In this document: positions 9,142 through 18,220 of the stretch, piece after piece
How positions within the stretch are numbered: the first letter of the stretch is position 1
Layout: each line of letters begins with the position of its first letter
NCBI RefSeq assembly: GCF_002795865.1
Contig: NZ_CP024920.1
Span: 2,701,001 to 2,765,000 of the forward strand
Length of the DNA stretch: 64,000 bases
Reading direction: 5' to 3'
Source: Qipengyuania seohaensis
Lineage (GTDB): Bacteria > Pseudomonadota > Alphaproteobacteria > Sphingomonadales > Sphingomonadaceae
Position numbers and translations under genes: made by a program
Notes under the pieces: generated by a model
Seen by the model: the letters and a program-made list of their open reading frames with translations, nothing else
The model's database searches: none
What the model was told of the DNA's origin: nothing

Positions 9142-9599
9142 GTGATAAGAAGGTTTTGCCCGTGGTGGGGTGGCGGGAGCTTGTACACCTGCCTGAGCTT
9201 GGTCTGCGCGGTATTCCCGCAAAGATCGATACCGGAGCGCGCACGTCGTCCTTGCACGGCGTGGTGCTCGACGAATTCGAACGTGACGGAGAGAAATACG
9301 TCCGGTTCGCCGTCGACTTCGAAAAGCCACATGTGCGCCAGATATGCGAGGCGGTTCATGTCGACATCCGCGGCATCACCAGCTCCAATGGCGAAACCCA
9401 GTATCGCTATGTCATCAAGACGCCGCTGAAGATCGGCGACATCAAGTTTCGTGCGGAAATCAGCCTGGCCGACCGGTCGGACATGAAATTCCCGATGCTG
9501 ATCGGTCGCTCGTCCTTGCGTCGTAGATTTGTCGTGGATTCAGGATATTCCTGGCTCCAGACGCCCGAAATGAAGGTCAAGAAAGGCCACAAACCATGA
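9138..9599 (+). CDS. rimB: RimB-like retropepsin-fold/ATP-dependent zinc protease family protein
   Basis: 153 residues of the 'putative ATP-dependent zinc protease' family (Zn_protease, retropepsin-like). The active-site-like motif [13 protein letters not shown] is at residues ~30-42, and the C-terminal [16 protein letters not shown] is characteristic. Members are typically encoded beside rimK; in pseudomonads the partner is called RimB and takes part in control of S6 modification. Here the stop overlaps the rimK start (ATGA at 9596-9599), the same arrangement, so the symbol is given by homology and context. No rimA-like gene is seen. Confidence 0.85.
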   Translation: MSDKKVLPVVGWRELVHLPELGLRGIPAKIDTGARTSSLHGVVLDEFERDGEKYVRFAVDFEKPHVRQICEAVHVDIRGITSSNGETQYRYVIKTPLKIGDIKFRAEISLADRSDMKFPMLIGRSSLRRRFVVDSGYSWLQTPEMKVKKGHKP

Positions 9600-10501
9600 A
9601 AATCGCCATGCTTGCGCGAAATCCCAATCTCTATTCGCACAAGCGCCTGAAGCAGGCGGCGGAGGAGCGCGGGCACGAACTCGATATACTCAACACGACG
9701 CGCTGCACGGTCCACATCGCGAGCCACCGGCCCGAAGTGTATTACAATGGCGAAGCGTGCGTCGGCTATGACGCGGTCATCCCGCGCATCGGCGCTTCGA
9801 TCACGAATTACGGGCTCGCCATCCTGCGCCAGTTCGAAATGCGCGGATGCTGGCCGCTCAACGAAAGCGTCGCCATCGGCCGCAGCCGCGACAAGCTGCG
9901 CAGTATGCAGATTCTTGCCAAACACGGGCTGGGCCTGCCCCTGACGGCCTATGCGAATGATCCCAAACAGGCTGAGGAGATCATCAAGGCGGTCAAGGGG
10001 CCGCCTGTCGTTATCAAGCTGCTGGAGGGCACGCAGGGCATCGGCGTCGTCCTTGCCGAAACCATGTCATCGGCCAAGTCCGTGATCGAGGCCTTCCGCG
10101 GGGCAAACGTGAACATCCTTGTCCAGGAATTCATCAAGGAAGCGGGAGGGACCGACATTCGCGCGCTGGTGGTCGGCGGAAAGGTGGTGGCCGCAATGAA
10201 GCGCACCGGCGCAGCGGACGATTTTCGCAGCAACCTGCACCGTGGCGGCAGTGCGCAGTTGATCAAGATCACCCCGGAAGAACGCTCGACCGCCGTACGC
10301 GCGGCCAAGCATATGGGCCTGAATGTTTGCGGCGTGGACATGCTGCGCAGCAATCACGGCCCGGTGATCATGGAAGTTAATAGTTCCCCCGGCCTCGAAG
10401 GCATCGAGAACGCCACCGGCAAGGACATTGCCGGAATGATCATCGACTACGTAGTAGCCAATGCGAAGGTCGGAAAGACCAAGACGAAGGGTAAGGGTTA
10501 G
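9596..10501 (+). CDS. rimK: ATP-grasp S6 modification enzyme (ribosomal protein S6--L-glutamate ligase)
   Basis: 301 residues, the usual RimK size. The N-terminal domain ([18 protein letters not shown]) precedes an ATP-grasp domain with the P-loop-like [11 protein letters not shown], the lysines of PVVIKLLEG and the metal-binding [13 protein letters not shown]. RimK adds glutamate residues to the C-terminus of ribosomal protein S6 in Escherichia coli. rpsF lies only 3 kb away (13397-13762), but its product ends in Arg-Asn, not Glu-Glu, so the real substrate here is open. It is coupled to the rimB-like gene. Confidence 0.93.
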   Translation: MKIAMLARNPNLYSHKRLKQAAEERGHELDILNTTRCTVHIASHRPEVYYNGEACVGYDAVIPRIGASITNYGLAILRQFEMRGCWPLNESVAIGRSRDKLRSMQILAKHGLGLPLTAYANDPKQAEEIIKAVKGPPVVIKLLEGTQGIGVVLAETMSSAKSVIEAFRGANVNILVQEFIKEAGGTDIRALVVGGKVVAAMKRTGAADDFRSNLHRGGSAQLIKITPEERSTAVRAAKHMGLNVCGVDMLRSNHGPVIMEVNSSPGLEGIENATGKDIAGMIIDYVVANAKVGKTKTKGKG

Positions 10502-10523
10502 CGCAAATCCAGCAGGAGGTTCG

Positions 10524-10919
10524 ATGGACCGGACAACTCACAATCCCACCGAATGGCTTACGCATTTCGGTTTGAACCACGCAGTCGAAGTGAAGGGTGG
10601 GGAGCGAACGCTCTACCTATCCGGCCAGACGGCTTCCGATCCGGACGGCAACGCCATGCATCCCGGTGATCTCGTCGCTCAATACGAGGCAGCTTGGGGA
10701 AATCTGCTCGACGCGTTGAAGTCCGCAGGGATGGATGCGAGCAACCTGGTCCGGCTGAACTTTTATACCACAGATGTGCCGCAATTCATGGAAAAGGCCG
10801 AACACATCGTTAGGTGGCATGTCGGAGCCGGAGCGCAGATTTGCAGCACCCTGCTCGGGGTGAAAGAACTCTACGATCCGGCTCTCATGATCGAAATCGA
10901 AGCGACTGCCGTCGGCTGA
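10524..10919 (+). CDS. RidA/YjgF-family protein
   Basis: 131 residues of the RidA (YjgF/YER057c/UK114) trimeric enamine/imine deaminase superfamily, seen in TLYLSGQTASDPDG, the QYEAAWGNLLDALKSAG helix and the C-terminal ALMIEIEATAVG strand. The canonical catalytic arginine before the final strand (usually xxRxxxEV) is not evident: the segment reads LYDPALMIEIEA. It is therefore more likely a RidA subfamily protein of different activity. Start ATG at 10524 has a strong AGGAGGT ribosome site. Confidence 0.85.
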   Translation: MDRTTHNPTEWLTHFGLNHAVEVKGGERTLYLSGQTASDPDGNAMHPGDLVAQYEAAWGNLLDALKSAGMDASNLVRLNFYTTDVPQFMEKAEHIVRWHVGAGAQICSTLLGVKELYDPALMIEIEATAVG

Positions 10920-10930
10920 CGGGCCCGGAT

Positions 10931-12370
10931 TTACCTGAAGGGCGGCTCATTAAACGCGCGCAGCTTCCGGCTGTGGAGCTTCGGGCCTTCCTGGCGCAGC
11001 AGGTCGCAGGCGGTGACGCCGATCTGCAAGTGGGCCGCGATGGCTTCCTCGTAGAACTTGTTTGCCTGGCCGGGCAGCTTGATCTCGCCATGGAGCGGCT
11101 TGTCCGAAACACATAGCAGCGTGCCGTAAGGGACGCGGAAGCGGTAACCTTGGGCAGATATGGTCGCGCTTTCCATGTCGATGCCGACTGCGCGGCTGAG
11201 GCTAAGGCGCTTGGCAGACTGGGTGTAACGCAGTTCCCAGTTGCGATCGTCGGTGGTGACCACTGTGCCCGTGCGCATGCGCTTCTTGAGGTCATTGCCA
11301 TGTTCGCCAGATACGGCCTCTGCCGCCTCGGCCAGCGCCTGCTGGACTTCGGCGATGGCGGGGAGGGGGATTTCCGGGGGGAGGACCGGGTCGAGCACGT
11401 GATCGTCGCGCAGATATGCGTGGGCGAGCACGTAATCGCCGATCTTCTGGCTGGGACGAAGGCCGCCGCAGTGGCCGATCATAAGCCATGCTTCGGGGCG
11501 CATTACCGCGAGGTGATCGCAGATAGTCTTGGCATTGGACGGACCGACGCCAATGTTCACCAGAGTGATGCCGCCGCCGTTCTCGCCCACGAGGTGGTAG
11601 GCCGGCATCTGGTGCCGACGCCAAGCCGTGTCGGACAACTGGCCGCGAGCGTTATCGGTCGCTTCTGTGAGCAACAGACCGCCAGCACCAGCGAGCGCAG
11701 TGTAACCGTTTTTGCCCAGCTGCGACCCAGCCCAGTCGACGAATTCGTCGACATAGCGGTGATAGTTGGTGAAGAGGATGAACCGCTGGAAGTGCTGCGG
11801 ATCGGTCCCGGTGTAGTGGGCGAGCCTCGCAAGGCTGAAGTCCGTGCGCAGGCCGTCGAACAGCGAAAGCGGGATGGGATCGTCGGGGTTTTCCAGCTCG
11901 ATCCCGTCGGCCAGCTCGTCGCCGATATCGGCGAGGTCGGTGGAGGGGAAGTGGCGAGCGATCTCGTTTGGATCGATCCCCGCCAGTACCGCGCCTGCTT
12001 CGCCGTCGAGCACATAAGGGAAGGGGATCTCCTGGCGGGAAGAGCCGACTTCGACCTCGATCTCGTAGTTCGAACCGATCAGTTCGAGCTGTTCCCGCAG
12101 GTAATTGCGAAAGAGGTTCGGCCTCGTGACCGTCGTTGCATAGAGCCCGGGCATGTTCAGCCGACCGAATGCGCGGTTGGAGCCGTCGGGCATCTGGCCG
12201 CCGCGAAAAAGCAGGCGAAGTTCGGGATAGGCGTAACTGCCGTCCTTGCGCCGTTCGGCGGCGGGCAGTTCGCGGGTCTTGCCGAAAGCGATCACATCTT
12301 CCCGCAGGCGAGTGATCGCCGCGTCATAGACGGTTTCGAGCTTGTCGAGGATCTGGTCGATTGATTCCAT
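10931..12370 (-). CDS. amn: AMP nucleosidase
   Basis: 479 residues; hydrolyses AMP to adenine and ribose 5-phosphate in the cytoplasm. The N-terminal regulatory domain and the C-terminal nucleoside-phosphorylase-fold domain are both present (segments AWLMIGHCGGLR, VGIDMESATISAQGYRFR and LCVSDKPLHGEIK match the catalytic half). Length fits the family (about 480). The start at 12370 begins MESIDQILDKLE and has an AGGAGA ribosome site; the frame stays open upstream through the rplI gene but that part is not this protein. It converges with the RidA gene 11 bases away. Confidence 0.93.
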   Translation of the reverse strand: MESIDQILDKLETVYDAAITRLREDVIAFGKTRELPAAERRKDGSYAYPELRLLFRGGQMPDGSNRAFGRLNMPGLYATTVTRPNLFRNYLREQLELIGSNYEIEVEVGSSRQEIPFPYVLDGEAGAVLAGIDPNEIARHFPSTDLADIGDELADGIELENPDDPIPLSLFDGLRTDFSLARLAHYTGTDPQHFQRFILFTNYHRYVDEFVDWAGSQLGKNGYTALAGAGGLLLTEATDNARGQLSDTAWRRHQMPAYHLVGENGGGITLVNIGVGPSNAKTICDHLAVMRPEAWLMIGHCGGLRPSQKIGDYVLAHAYLRDDHVLDPVLPPEIPLPAIAEVQQALAEAAEAVSGEHGNDLKKRMRTGTVVTTDDRNWELRYTQSAKRLSLSRAVGIDMESATISAQGYRFRVPYGTLLCVSDKPLHGEIKLPGQANKFYEEAIAAHLQIGVTACDLLRQEGPKLHSRKLRAFNEPPFR

Positions 12371-12436
12371 GGCTGGATTTTCTCCTGGCTTCTTGTTGTT
12401 TGATGACACCTCCTGCCACAGGAAGGGGCCTGTTAC

Positions 12437-12471
12437 AAAAAGGGCGCGGAGACCGAAGTCGCCGCGCCCTG
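12437..12471 (-). terminator. Rho-independent terminator of the rpsF-rpsR-rplI operon
   Basis: Read on the minus strand: a 9-bp GC-rich stem (AGGGCGCGG / CCGCGCCCT), an inner GAC-TTCG-GTC extension closing on a TTCG tetraloop, then five T residues. It lies 21 bases past the rplI stop and before the amn start, so it separates the ribosomal operon from amn. Confidence 0.9.
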
Positions 12472-12491
12472 TTTGTTCGAGGTCGATGCGC

Positions 12492-13160
12492 TTACGCGTC
12501 GTCGCCTTCCGGCTTCGTCGCTTCGATGAGGGCTTCGCTTTCGCTGGTGCCTTCTTCGGTGCTGACGCCATCTTCGAGCATGTCGGCGGGGATTTCACCC
12601 GGCTCGAGGCCCGTGTCGATGCGGCTGGCTTCGGCCTGTTCTTCGATTTCGCGCTGTTCTTCTTCGAACATCTGCGCGAGCACGTCGACGCCCTGGCTCT
12701 GCAGTTCGGCTTCGTCATCCGAGCGGGCGACGTTCGCCTTCACGGTGACGGAAACCTCGGGGTGGAGGTCGATGCGCACGTCATGCATGCCGATCGCCTT
12801 GATCGGGTTACCCATGATGACCTGCTTCTTGTCGATCTCGTGGCCCTTGTCGGAAAGGCCGTTCACGATGTCGCGAACGTTGACCGAACCGTACAGCTGG
12901 CCTGCGTTGGAAGCGGCGCGGATCAGCACGACTTCGACGCCGTCGACCTTTTCACCGGCCTTTTCGGCTTCGCCGCGGCGTTCCGCGTTTTCCTTTTCGA
13001 GGCGTTCGCGGTTAGCTTCGAAGACCTTCTTGTTCGCAGCGTTGGCACGAAGGGCCTTCTTCTGCGGAAGGAGGAAGTTACGCGCATAGCCGTCCTTCAC
13101 GGTGACGACGTCACCGATCGTGCCGAGCTTTTCGATGCGCTGGAGGAGAATGATATCCAT
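12492..13160 (-). CDS. rplI: 50S ribosomal protein L9 with extended C-terminus
   Basis: 222 residues against about 150 for most L9 proteins. The N-terminal rRNA-binding domain ([33 protein letters not shown]) and the long linking helix are normal. The extra C-terminal ~70 residues are strongly acidic and low in complexity ([14 protein letters not shown], then Glu/Ser/Thr-rich to the end). Third gene of the rpsF-rpsR-rplI operon, 12 bases after rpsR, followed by a clear terminator. Confidence 0.96.
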   Translation of the reverse strand: MDIILLQRIEKLGTIGDVVTVKDGYARNFLLPQKKALRANAANKKVFEANRERLEKENAERRGEAEKAGEKVDGVEVVLIRAASNAGQLYGSVNVRDIVNGLSDKGHEIDKKQVIMGNPIKAIGMHDVRIDLHPEVSVTVKANVARSDDEAELQSQGVDVLAQMFEEEQREIEEQAEASRIDTGLEPGEIPADMLEDGVSTEEGTSESEALIEATKPEGDDA

Positions 13161-13172
13161 GGTCTCTTCTCC

Positions 13173-13397
13173 TTACTTCACGATGTACGGAAGCAGGCCG
13201 ATGTGGCGTGCGCGCTTGATCGCCTTGGCGAGTTCACGCTGCTTCTTCGCGCTGACGGCGGTGATGCGGCTGGGGACGATCTTGCCACGCTCGGACATGA
13301 AGCCCTGGAGGAGGCGAACGTCCTTGTAGTCGATCGCGGGGGCATTCTTGCCGGCGAACGGGCAAGACTTGCGGCGGCGGAAAAACGGACGGGCCAT
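13173..13397 (-). CDS. rpsR: 30S ribosomal protein S18
   Basis: 74 residues, normal length. [16 protein letters not shown], the [18 protein letters not shown] segment and [23 protein letters not shown] are the conserved S18 signature. It binds S6 in the 30S platform. The ATG overlaps the rpsF stop by one base (TGATG), as expected for the S6/S18 heterodimer partners. The short Cys-containing segment near the N-terminus is typical. Confidence 0.97.
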   Translation of the reverse strand: MARPFFRRRKSCPFAGKNAPAIDYKDVRLLQGFMSERGKIVPSRITAVSAKKQRELAKAIKRARHIGLLPYIVK

Positions 13398-13762
13398 CAG
13401 TTACGCTCCTCGCGCTCGCGGCGCTTCTTGGAATCGCGCTCGTTCTTGCGCATCATGACCGACGGACCTTCTTCGTGTTCGTCGACACGGATGGTCATGT
13501 AACGGATGACGTCTTCGTTGATGCGCGTCTGGCGTTCGAGTTCAGCAACAACGGAGCTGGGGCCCTCGATGTTGAGCATCACGAAGTGTGCCTTGCGGTT
13601 GCGGTCGATCTTGTAGGCGAGGCTCTTGAGGCCCCAGGTCTCGGTCTTGGTGACCTTGCCTTCGTTGTTTTCGACGATTTCGGTCGCCGTGGCAGCGAGC
13701 TGGTCAACCTGAGCCTGGCTCAGGTCCTGTCGCGCCAAGAAAACATGCTCGTAGAGAGCCAT
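13397..13762 (-). CDS. rpsF: 30S ribosomal protein S6
   Basis: 121 residues. [22 protein letters not shown] and the [20 protein letters not shown] segment are typical S6. After the folded domain (~residue 95) comes a charged tail rich in Arg/Lys/Glu that ends in REREERN. This matters because RimK is encoded nearby: E. coli S6 ends in Glu-Glu and is extended from there, while this tail ends in Asn. First gene of the S6-S18-L9 operon. Confidence 0.97.
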   Translation of the reverse strand: MALYEHVFLARQDLSQAQVDQLAATATEIVENNEGKVTKTETWGLKSLAYKIDRNRKAHFVMLNIEGPSSVVAELERQTRINEDVIRYMTIRVDEHEEGPSVMMRKNERDSKKRREREERN

Positions 13763-13864
13763 GCTCTTGTCCTTTCAACTGTCGGCCGATCGCTGGCTTG
13801 TCCGCGGGATTGCGGGGCCCCTCCGGCTTTCTTCAGTCCTTCGCCCGGAAGCGAGGGATGCGCG

Positions 13865-13892
13865 CACATAGCCGGATTCTGACCGAATGCAA
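13865..13892 (-). promoter_or_regulatory. Candidate promoter of the rpsF operon
   Basis: On the minus strand a -35-like TTGCAT (13887-13892) and a -10-like TATGTG (13865-13870) are separated by 16 bases, about 100 bases before the rpsF start. The match is modest; it is offered because the operon must have a promoter in this 205-base divergent region. Confidence 0.35.
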
Positions 13893-13904
13893 GGCAAACT
13901 GTCC

Positions 13905-13929
13905 CCTTGCACAGGTGGAACGTGCAAGG
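13905..13929 (+). other. Perfect inverted repeat upstream of the DUF808 gene
   Basis: CCTTGCAC (13905-13912) and GTGCAAGG (13922-13929) form a perfect 8-bp stem with a 9-base loop, 38 bases before the GTG start of the DUF808 gene. No T-run follows, so it is not a terminator. It could be an operator or an RNA hairpin in the leader. Confidence 0.5.
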
Positions 13930-13967
13930 CAGGGGGCCGTTGGCAGTGGAAACACAGGAGATTTTGC

Positions 13968-14930
13968 GTGCCCGGCGGACTTGTAGCGCTTTTAGACGAC
14001 GTTTCGGTAATTGCCAGGACAGCCGCCGCATCAGTGGACGATATCACCGTCGCTGCCAGCAGGGCGGGCACCAAGACTGCCGGAGTGGTGATCGACGATG
14101 CGGCCGTAACGCCGTCCTACGTCACGGGTCTCAGCCCGGCTCGCGAGCTGCCGATCATCTGGAACATCACGAAGGGGTCGCTGAAAAACAAGCTGCTGAT
14201 CCTTCTTCCCGGCGCCCTGATTCTCAGCTGGCTGCTGCCCTCGGCGATCATATTTATCCTGATGCTGGGCGGGGCTTACCTGTCCTACGAAGGTGCCGAA
14301 AAAGTGATGGAGAAGCTGGGCGGAGAGAAGCACGGCAAGACACTCGAGGACGAGATTGTCGATCCGGTCGCCTTCGAGAAGCAGCGCGTCGCAGGGGCGA
14401 TCAGAACGGACCTCATCCTTTCCGCCGAAATCATGGCGATCACTCTCAACGAAGTAGCCTCGGAAGACTTTATCGTGCGTGCCGGTGTGCTGGCCATCGT
14501 GGGCATTGCGGTCACGCTTTTCGTCTATGGTGCAGTGGCCATTATCGTGAAGCTGGACGACATCGGTCTCCATCTATCCAAACGCAAATCGCAAGCTGCG
14601 GAGACGTTCGGCCGATTTCTTGTGCGCTCGGTACCCTACATCCTGAAAGCCCTCTCGTTCATCGGCACCATTGCCATGCTGTGGGTCGGCGGGGGTATCA
14701 TCCTGCACGGCCTGCACGAGCTCGGCCTGCACGGCCCGTCGGACTGGGCGCATGGAGTCCAGCACGCTGTCGAGACGGTCACGGGCGGATTGTCAGGTCT
14801 GCTCGGTTGGGCGACCTATGCTGCGATTTCGGCGCTGGTCGGCCTTGGCCTGGGCTTCGTGATCGTGATCCTGCTGCACAAGGTCTTCAAGATGGGCCAT
14901 GGCATGGGCGAGGGCGCCGAAGCCCACTGA
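13968..14930 (+). CDS. DUF808 (YedI-type) membrane protein
   Basis: 320 residues from GTG at 13968, with an AGGAG ribosome site seven bases before it and the family-typical start PGGLVALLDDVSVIARTAA. About six to seven hydrophobic helices follow (for example ILLPGALILSWLLPSAIIFI and VGIAVTLFVYGAVAIIV). The length agrees with DUF808/YedI inner-membrane proteins, whose function is unknown. The final His-rich residues (KMGHGMGEGAEAH) are notable but unproven as metal ligands. It converges with the Mur ligase gene four bases away. Confidence 0.88.
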   Translation: MPGGLVALLDDVSVIARTAAASVDDITVAASRAGTKTAGVVIDDAAVTPSYVTGLSPARELPIIWNITKGSLKNKLLILLPGALILSWLLPSAIIFILMLGGAYLSYEGAEKVMEKLGGEKHGKTLEDEIVDPVAFEKQRVAGAIRTDLILSAEIMAITLNEVASEDFIVRAGVLAIVGIAVTLFVYGAVAIIVKLDDIGLHLSKRKSQAAETFGRFLVRSVPYILKALSFIGTIAMLWVGGGIILHGLHELGLHGPSDWAHGVQHAVETVTGGLSGLLGWATYAAISALVGLGLGFVIVILLHKVFKMGHGMGEGAEAH

Positions 14931-14934
14931 TCAA

Positions 14935-16362
14935 TCACGAGAGGCGCTGGAAAATCCTCTGCGCAAACTCGCTCAGCGTGTCGTCGCGCGCGCCCATGAT
15001 CACGATGCGATCACCGGGACGGGCGAGCGACACGAGGCGGTCCTCGGCGTCCTTGCGCGACGGTATGTGTTCGGCCCTTGCGCCGCCGTCGGCAATGAGC
15101 TTCACGATCCGCTCGCTCCCCTCGCTGCGGTCGACCGTTCCGCCGAAATAAACGGGGTCTGAAAAGATTACGCGATCGTCGGCGCCCAATTCCTCGATGA
15201 ATGTCCGCGCCAGTTCCTCGCCCATCTGGCGCAAGGGGCCATATCCATGCGGCTGGAAGAAGGCGAGGACGCGGCCGTCATGGGCCTTCAATGTTTTCAA
15301 CGTGGCCGCGCATTTCTCGGGATTGTGTCCGAAATCGTCGATAACGGTGATGGCGGCGTGAGTGGTGCCGACAATGTCAAAACGCCGGGCGAGTCCGTCG
15401 AAACCGGCCAGCGCATGGACGGATTCGTTGATCGGTACCCCGGCTGCGGCTGCTCCGGCTATCGCTGCGAGCGCATTTGAGAGATTGTGGCGTCCGGGCA
15501 TATTCAGCCGAAGAGCGTGCTGGCTGCCGTCATGCCGGTCGACGACCATGGCGGCCTGCCGGACGGGCCCCTCAGCGATGCTTCCCGGCTCGATGCCGAT
15601 TTGCGCTTTTTCCTGATCGATCCCGAAGGTGATGACCTCTTTCGCGTGGGGCAGGAGGGCAAGCGCCTCCGGATCGTCCGCATTGATTACCGAGATGCGG
15701 CTGCGCGACAGATAATCGCCAAATAGCTGGCGCAATTCCTCCATGCTCTTGTGATCGAGCGAGACGTTAAGAAGGATGCCGACCGCCGGTTTGTAGAGCG
15801 CGATCGACCCGTCGCTCTCGTCGACTTCACTGACATAAAGGCTTTGCGATCCGACGACGGCGCTGGCGAATGGACGCTGCGGCGAGACGAAGTTTTTCAT
15901 CACGGCGCCGTTCATGACGGTGGGCGCGCGTCCGGTCGCCTCGAGAATCCAGCCCAGCATGCCAGTTACGGTCGATTTGCCGCTAGTCCCGGCCACGGCC
16001 AGGCCTGCGCCGCTGGTGTTGAAGAGGATCGAATTGAGTTCGGCACGCGTCAGGCGCAGGCAATCGAGCTCGTTCGCCATCTTGATTTCCGGCACAGTGT
16101 CCTCGATCGCGGCGGATGCGACGACGATCTGCTCGCTCGAAACGATCCCGCTGCCGTCCTGGGGATGAAGTTCGAACCCCTGATGTTCGAGCGCGGCGAA
16201 TTTCTCGGGGGAGCGCCCTTGGTCGAAGCTGCGATCGGATCCGGCTACCGTGCACCCTCTGCCCTTTAGGATCTGCGCAAGAGGCAGCATCCCCGACCCG
16301 CCGATACCGACAAAGAAGAACGGGCGGGCGAATAGTTCATCAGGGCTGGGGAAGTCGCTCAT
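14935..16362 (-). CDS. Mur ligase family protein (MurC/Mpl-like)
   Basis: 475 residues. The N-terminal domain has FFVGIGGSGMLPLAQ and the GSD of a UDP-MurNAc-binding MurC/Mpl fold; the central domain has the ATP P-loop VAGTSGKSTVTGML; the C-terminal domain has DDFGHNPEKCAATL and FFQPHGYGPLRQM. Its place divergent to an LD-carboxypeptidase, and not in a division cluster, suggests peptidoglycan recycling (attaching tripeptide to UDP-MurNAc, as Mpl does) or a second MurC-like ligase. Sequence alone does not settle which. Start at 16362 puts MSDFPSPDELF just before the Rossmann strand. Confidence 0.82.
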   Translation of the reverse strand: MSDFPSPDELFARPFFFVGIGGSGMLPLAQILKGRGCTVAGSDRSFDQGRSPEKFAALEHQGFELHPQDGSGIVSSEQIVVASAAIEDTVPEIKMANELDCLRLTRAELNSILFNTSGAGLAVAGTSGKSTVTGMLGWILEATGRAPTVMNGAVMKNFVSPQRPFASAVVGSQSLYVSEVDESDGSIALYKPAVGILLNVSLDHKSMEELRQLFGDYLSRSRISVINADDPEALALLPHAKEVITFGIDQEKAQIGIEPGSIAEGPVRQAAMVVDRHDGSQHALRLNMPGRHNLSNALAAIAGAAAAGVPINESVHALAGFDGLARRFDIVGTTHAAITVIDDFGHNPEKCAATLKTLKAHDGRVLAFFQPHGYGPLRQMGEELARTFIEELGADDRVIFSDPVYFGGTVDRSEGSERIVKLIADGGARAEHIPSRKDAEDRLVSLARPGDRIVIMGARDDTLSEFAQRIFQRLS

Positions 16363-16404
16363 TCCTGTCTCGCTATGCAGTTGCAGCCGCCAAGACAAGC
16401 AGGC

Positions 16405-17256
16405 ATGACCGCAGATGTGCACCGTCCGATCCGAAAAGTGGCCATTTGCGCCCCCGCGACCCCGCTCAACCGCCACTATGCGGAACAGGTGACCGATCTG
16501 GCAGCAGCGGAATTTCCCGGGATCGAATTGCAGTTTCACGAGCAGTGCTTCGTCGAAAAGGGACATTTTGCGGGGTCCGACGAGACGCGGCTGGCAGCTT
16601 TGCTAGAGTGCGCAAACGATCCGGATATCGATGCCGTATGGTTTGCGAAGGGCGGATACGGATCGAACCGCATCGCGGCTCGATTTCTCGAGCAAGTCGG
16701 TGATCCCGCGAGAAGCAAGCTCTTCCTCGGCTATTCCGACTGCGGCACGCTGCTTGGTGCCCTATACCGAGCGGGTATCGGCACTCCGGTCCACGCTCCC
16801 ATGCCGGTCGATATCAAGCGCGAAGGAGGCGATGTGGCGATCCGCCGTGTCTTGGCATACCTGTCGGGAAATTCGGATGGATTGGAGCCATCGCTGCCGG
16901 ATCGGCCGGTCGTGGCGTTCAATCTCTACACGCTCGCCATGCTGGTCGGCACCCCATTCATGCCGGATCTGACAGGGCACGAAGTGTACCTCGAGGAAGT
17001 CGGGGAATATGAATATGCCGTCGACCGATTGCTGTTCCATGTGACGGCCCAGATCGGAAACATTGCAGGCATCAGGCTGGGCGAGGTTACGGCGGTTCCC
17101 GAGAATGATCGCCCTTTCGGGGCAAGCGCAGAGGAAATTGTCCAAGACTGGTGTCGCCGTAGCGGGATTTCCTATCTCGGGCGAGCGGAGGTCGGGCATT
17201 CGTCTGCCAACAAGATCGTGCCTTTCGGTCTTGAGGGACGGACCTTGCGCGCCTAA
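16405..17256 (+). CDS. ldcA: LD-carboxypeptidase (S66 family)
   Basis: 283 residues from ATG 16405; an alternative ATG at 16375 adds ten residues but lies only 12 bases from the divergent start, and neither has a good ribosome site. S66 features: VAICAPATPL at the N-terminus, nucleophile Ser in FLGYSDCGTLLGAL, the LEEVGEYEYAVDRLL glutamate, and the catalytic His in EVGHSSANKIVPFG. The enzyme removes the terminal D-Ala from muramoyl tetrapeptides in the cytoplasm during wall recycling. The partner Mur ligase is transcribed away from it. Confidence 0.85.
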   Translation: MTADVHRPIRKVAICAPATPLNRHYAEQVTDLAAAEFPGIELQFHEQCFVEKGHFAGSDETRLAALLECANDPDIDAVWFAKGGYGSNRIAARFLEQVGDPARSKLFLGYSDCGTLLGALYRAGIGTPVHAPMPVDIKREGGDVAIRRVLAYLSGNSDGLEPSLPDRPVVAFNLYTLAMLVGTPFMPDLTGHEVYLEEVGEYEYAVDRLLFHVTAQIGNIAGIRLGEVTAVPENDRPFGASAEEIVQDWCRRSGISYLGRAEVGHSSANKIVPFGLEGRTLRA

Positions 17257-17281
17257 GCGCCGCTCCCAACAGGAGAGAAAC

Positions 17282-18220
17282 ATGACTGCTTTCATTTTCC
17301 CCGGACAGGGCAGCCAGAAGGTTGGCATGGGGACGGAATTAGCCGACGCCAGCGCCTACGCCCGAGAAGTTTTCGAAGAAGTCGACGAGGCGCTGAATCA
17401 GAAGCTGTCTGCCGTCATGCGTGACGGACCGGAAGGCGAACTAACGCTGACCTCGAATGCACAGCCCGCGATCATGGCGAATTCGATCGCCACGCTGCGT
17501 GTTCTCGAAAAGGAATTCGGCGTCGTTCTGGCGGATAAGGCAAGCTGCGTTGCAGGCCATTCGCTGGGTGAGTACTCGGCTCTTTGCGCGGCCGGTGCTT
17601 TCGGCCTCGCCGAAACCGCAAAACTACTTCGCCTGCGCGGTATCGCGATGCAGGACGCTGTGCCCATCGGCGTCGGTGCCATGGCGGCTCTGCTTGGTGC
17701 GGACATCGAGAAAGCGACTGCCCTGGCAGAGGCCGCGGCCGAGGGTCAGGTTTGCGAAGTTGCCAACGACAACGACCCGACGCAGGTCGTCATTTCCGGC
17801 CATGCTGAAGCGATCGACCGCGCGATCGAGCTTGCAAAGGAGCATGGGATCAAGCGCGGCATCAAGCTGCCCGTCTCCGCTCCCTTCCATTGCTCCCTGA
17901 TGGAACCTGCTGCCCAGCGCATGAAGCTGGCGCTGGAAGAGACGTCGCCATCGGCCTTTTGGGTGCCCTTGTTCGCCAATGTCACGGCATCCCGCGTCAC
18001 GGACCCTGCCGAAGAGCAGCGCCTGCTGGTCGACCAGGTCACTGGTCGCGTTCGTTGGCGTGAAAGCGTCCTCGCCATGAGCGAAGCTGGCGTCGAACGC
18101 TTTGTCGAACTCGGCGGCAAGGTGCTCGGACCGATGGTCGGCCGCATCGACAAGGAGGCGACAACGATCAGCCTCGTCACCATGGAAGATCTCGAGAATT
18201 TCGCGAAGGAGAACGCATGA
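17282..18220 (+). CDS. fabD: Malonyl-CoA:ACP transacylase
   Basis: 312 residues. FIFPGQGSQKVGMG at the start, nucleophile in AGHSLGEYSALCAAG (Ser ~residue 93), and the conserved ISGHAEAIDRAIE and SAPFHCSLM (His ~202) segments. It loads malonyl groups on acyl carrier protein for fatty-acid synthesis. Start ATG 17282 has CAGGAGAG upstream; the open frame further 5' belongs to another gene's shadow. The stop overlaps the fabG start (ATGATG), forming a fabD-fabG pair. Confidence 0.97.
   Translation: MTAFIFPGQGSQKVGMGTELADASAYAREVFEEVDEALNQKLSAVMRDGPEGELTLTSNAQPAIMANSIATLRVLEKEFGVVLADKASCVAGHSLGEYSALCAAGAFGLAETAKLLRLRGIAMQDAVPIGVGAMAALLGADIEKATALAEAAAEGQVCEVANDNDPTQVVISGHAEAIDRAIELAKEHGIKRGIKLPVSAPFHCSLMEPAAQRMKLALEETSPSAFWVPLFANVTASRVTDPAEEQRLLVDQVTGRVRWRESVLAMSEAGVERFVELGGKVLGPMVGRIDKEATTISLVTMEDLENFAKENA

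Noticed and set aside
10931-12718. 595-residue version of AMP nucleosidase
   Set aside because: The extra N-terminal 116 residues lie in the terminator and antisense to nothing conserved; family length and ribosome site support the start at 12370.
13763-13864. Possible S6:S18 autoregulatory motif in the rpsF leader
   Set aside because: The leader has several short GC helices but I could not lay out the known bulge/loop motif with confidence.
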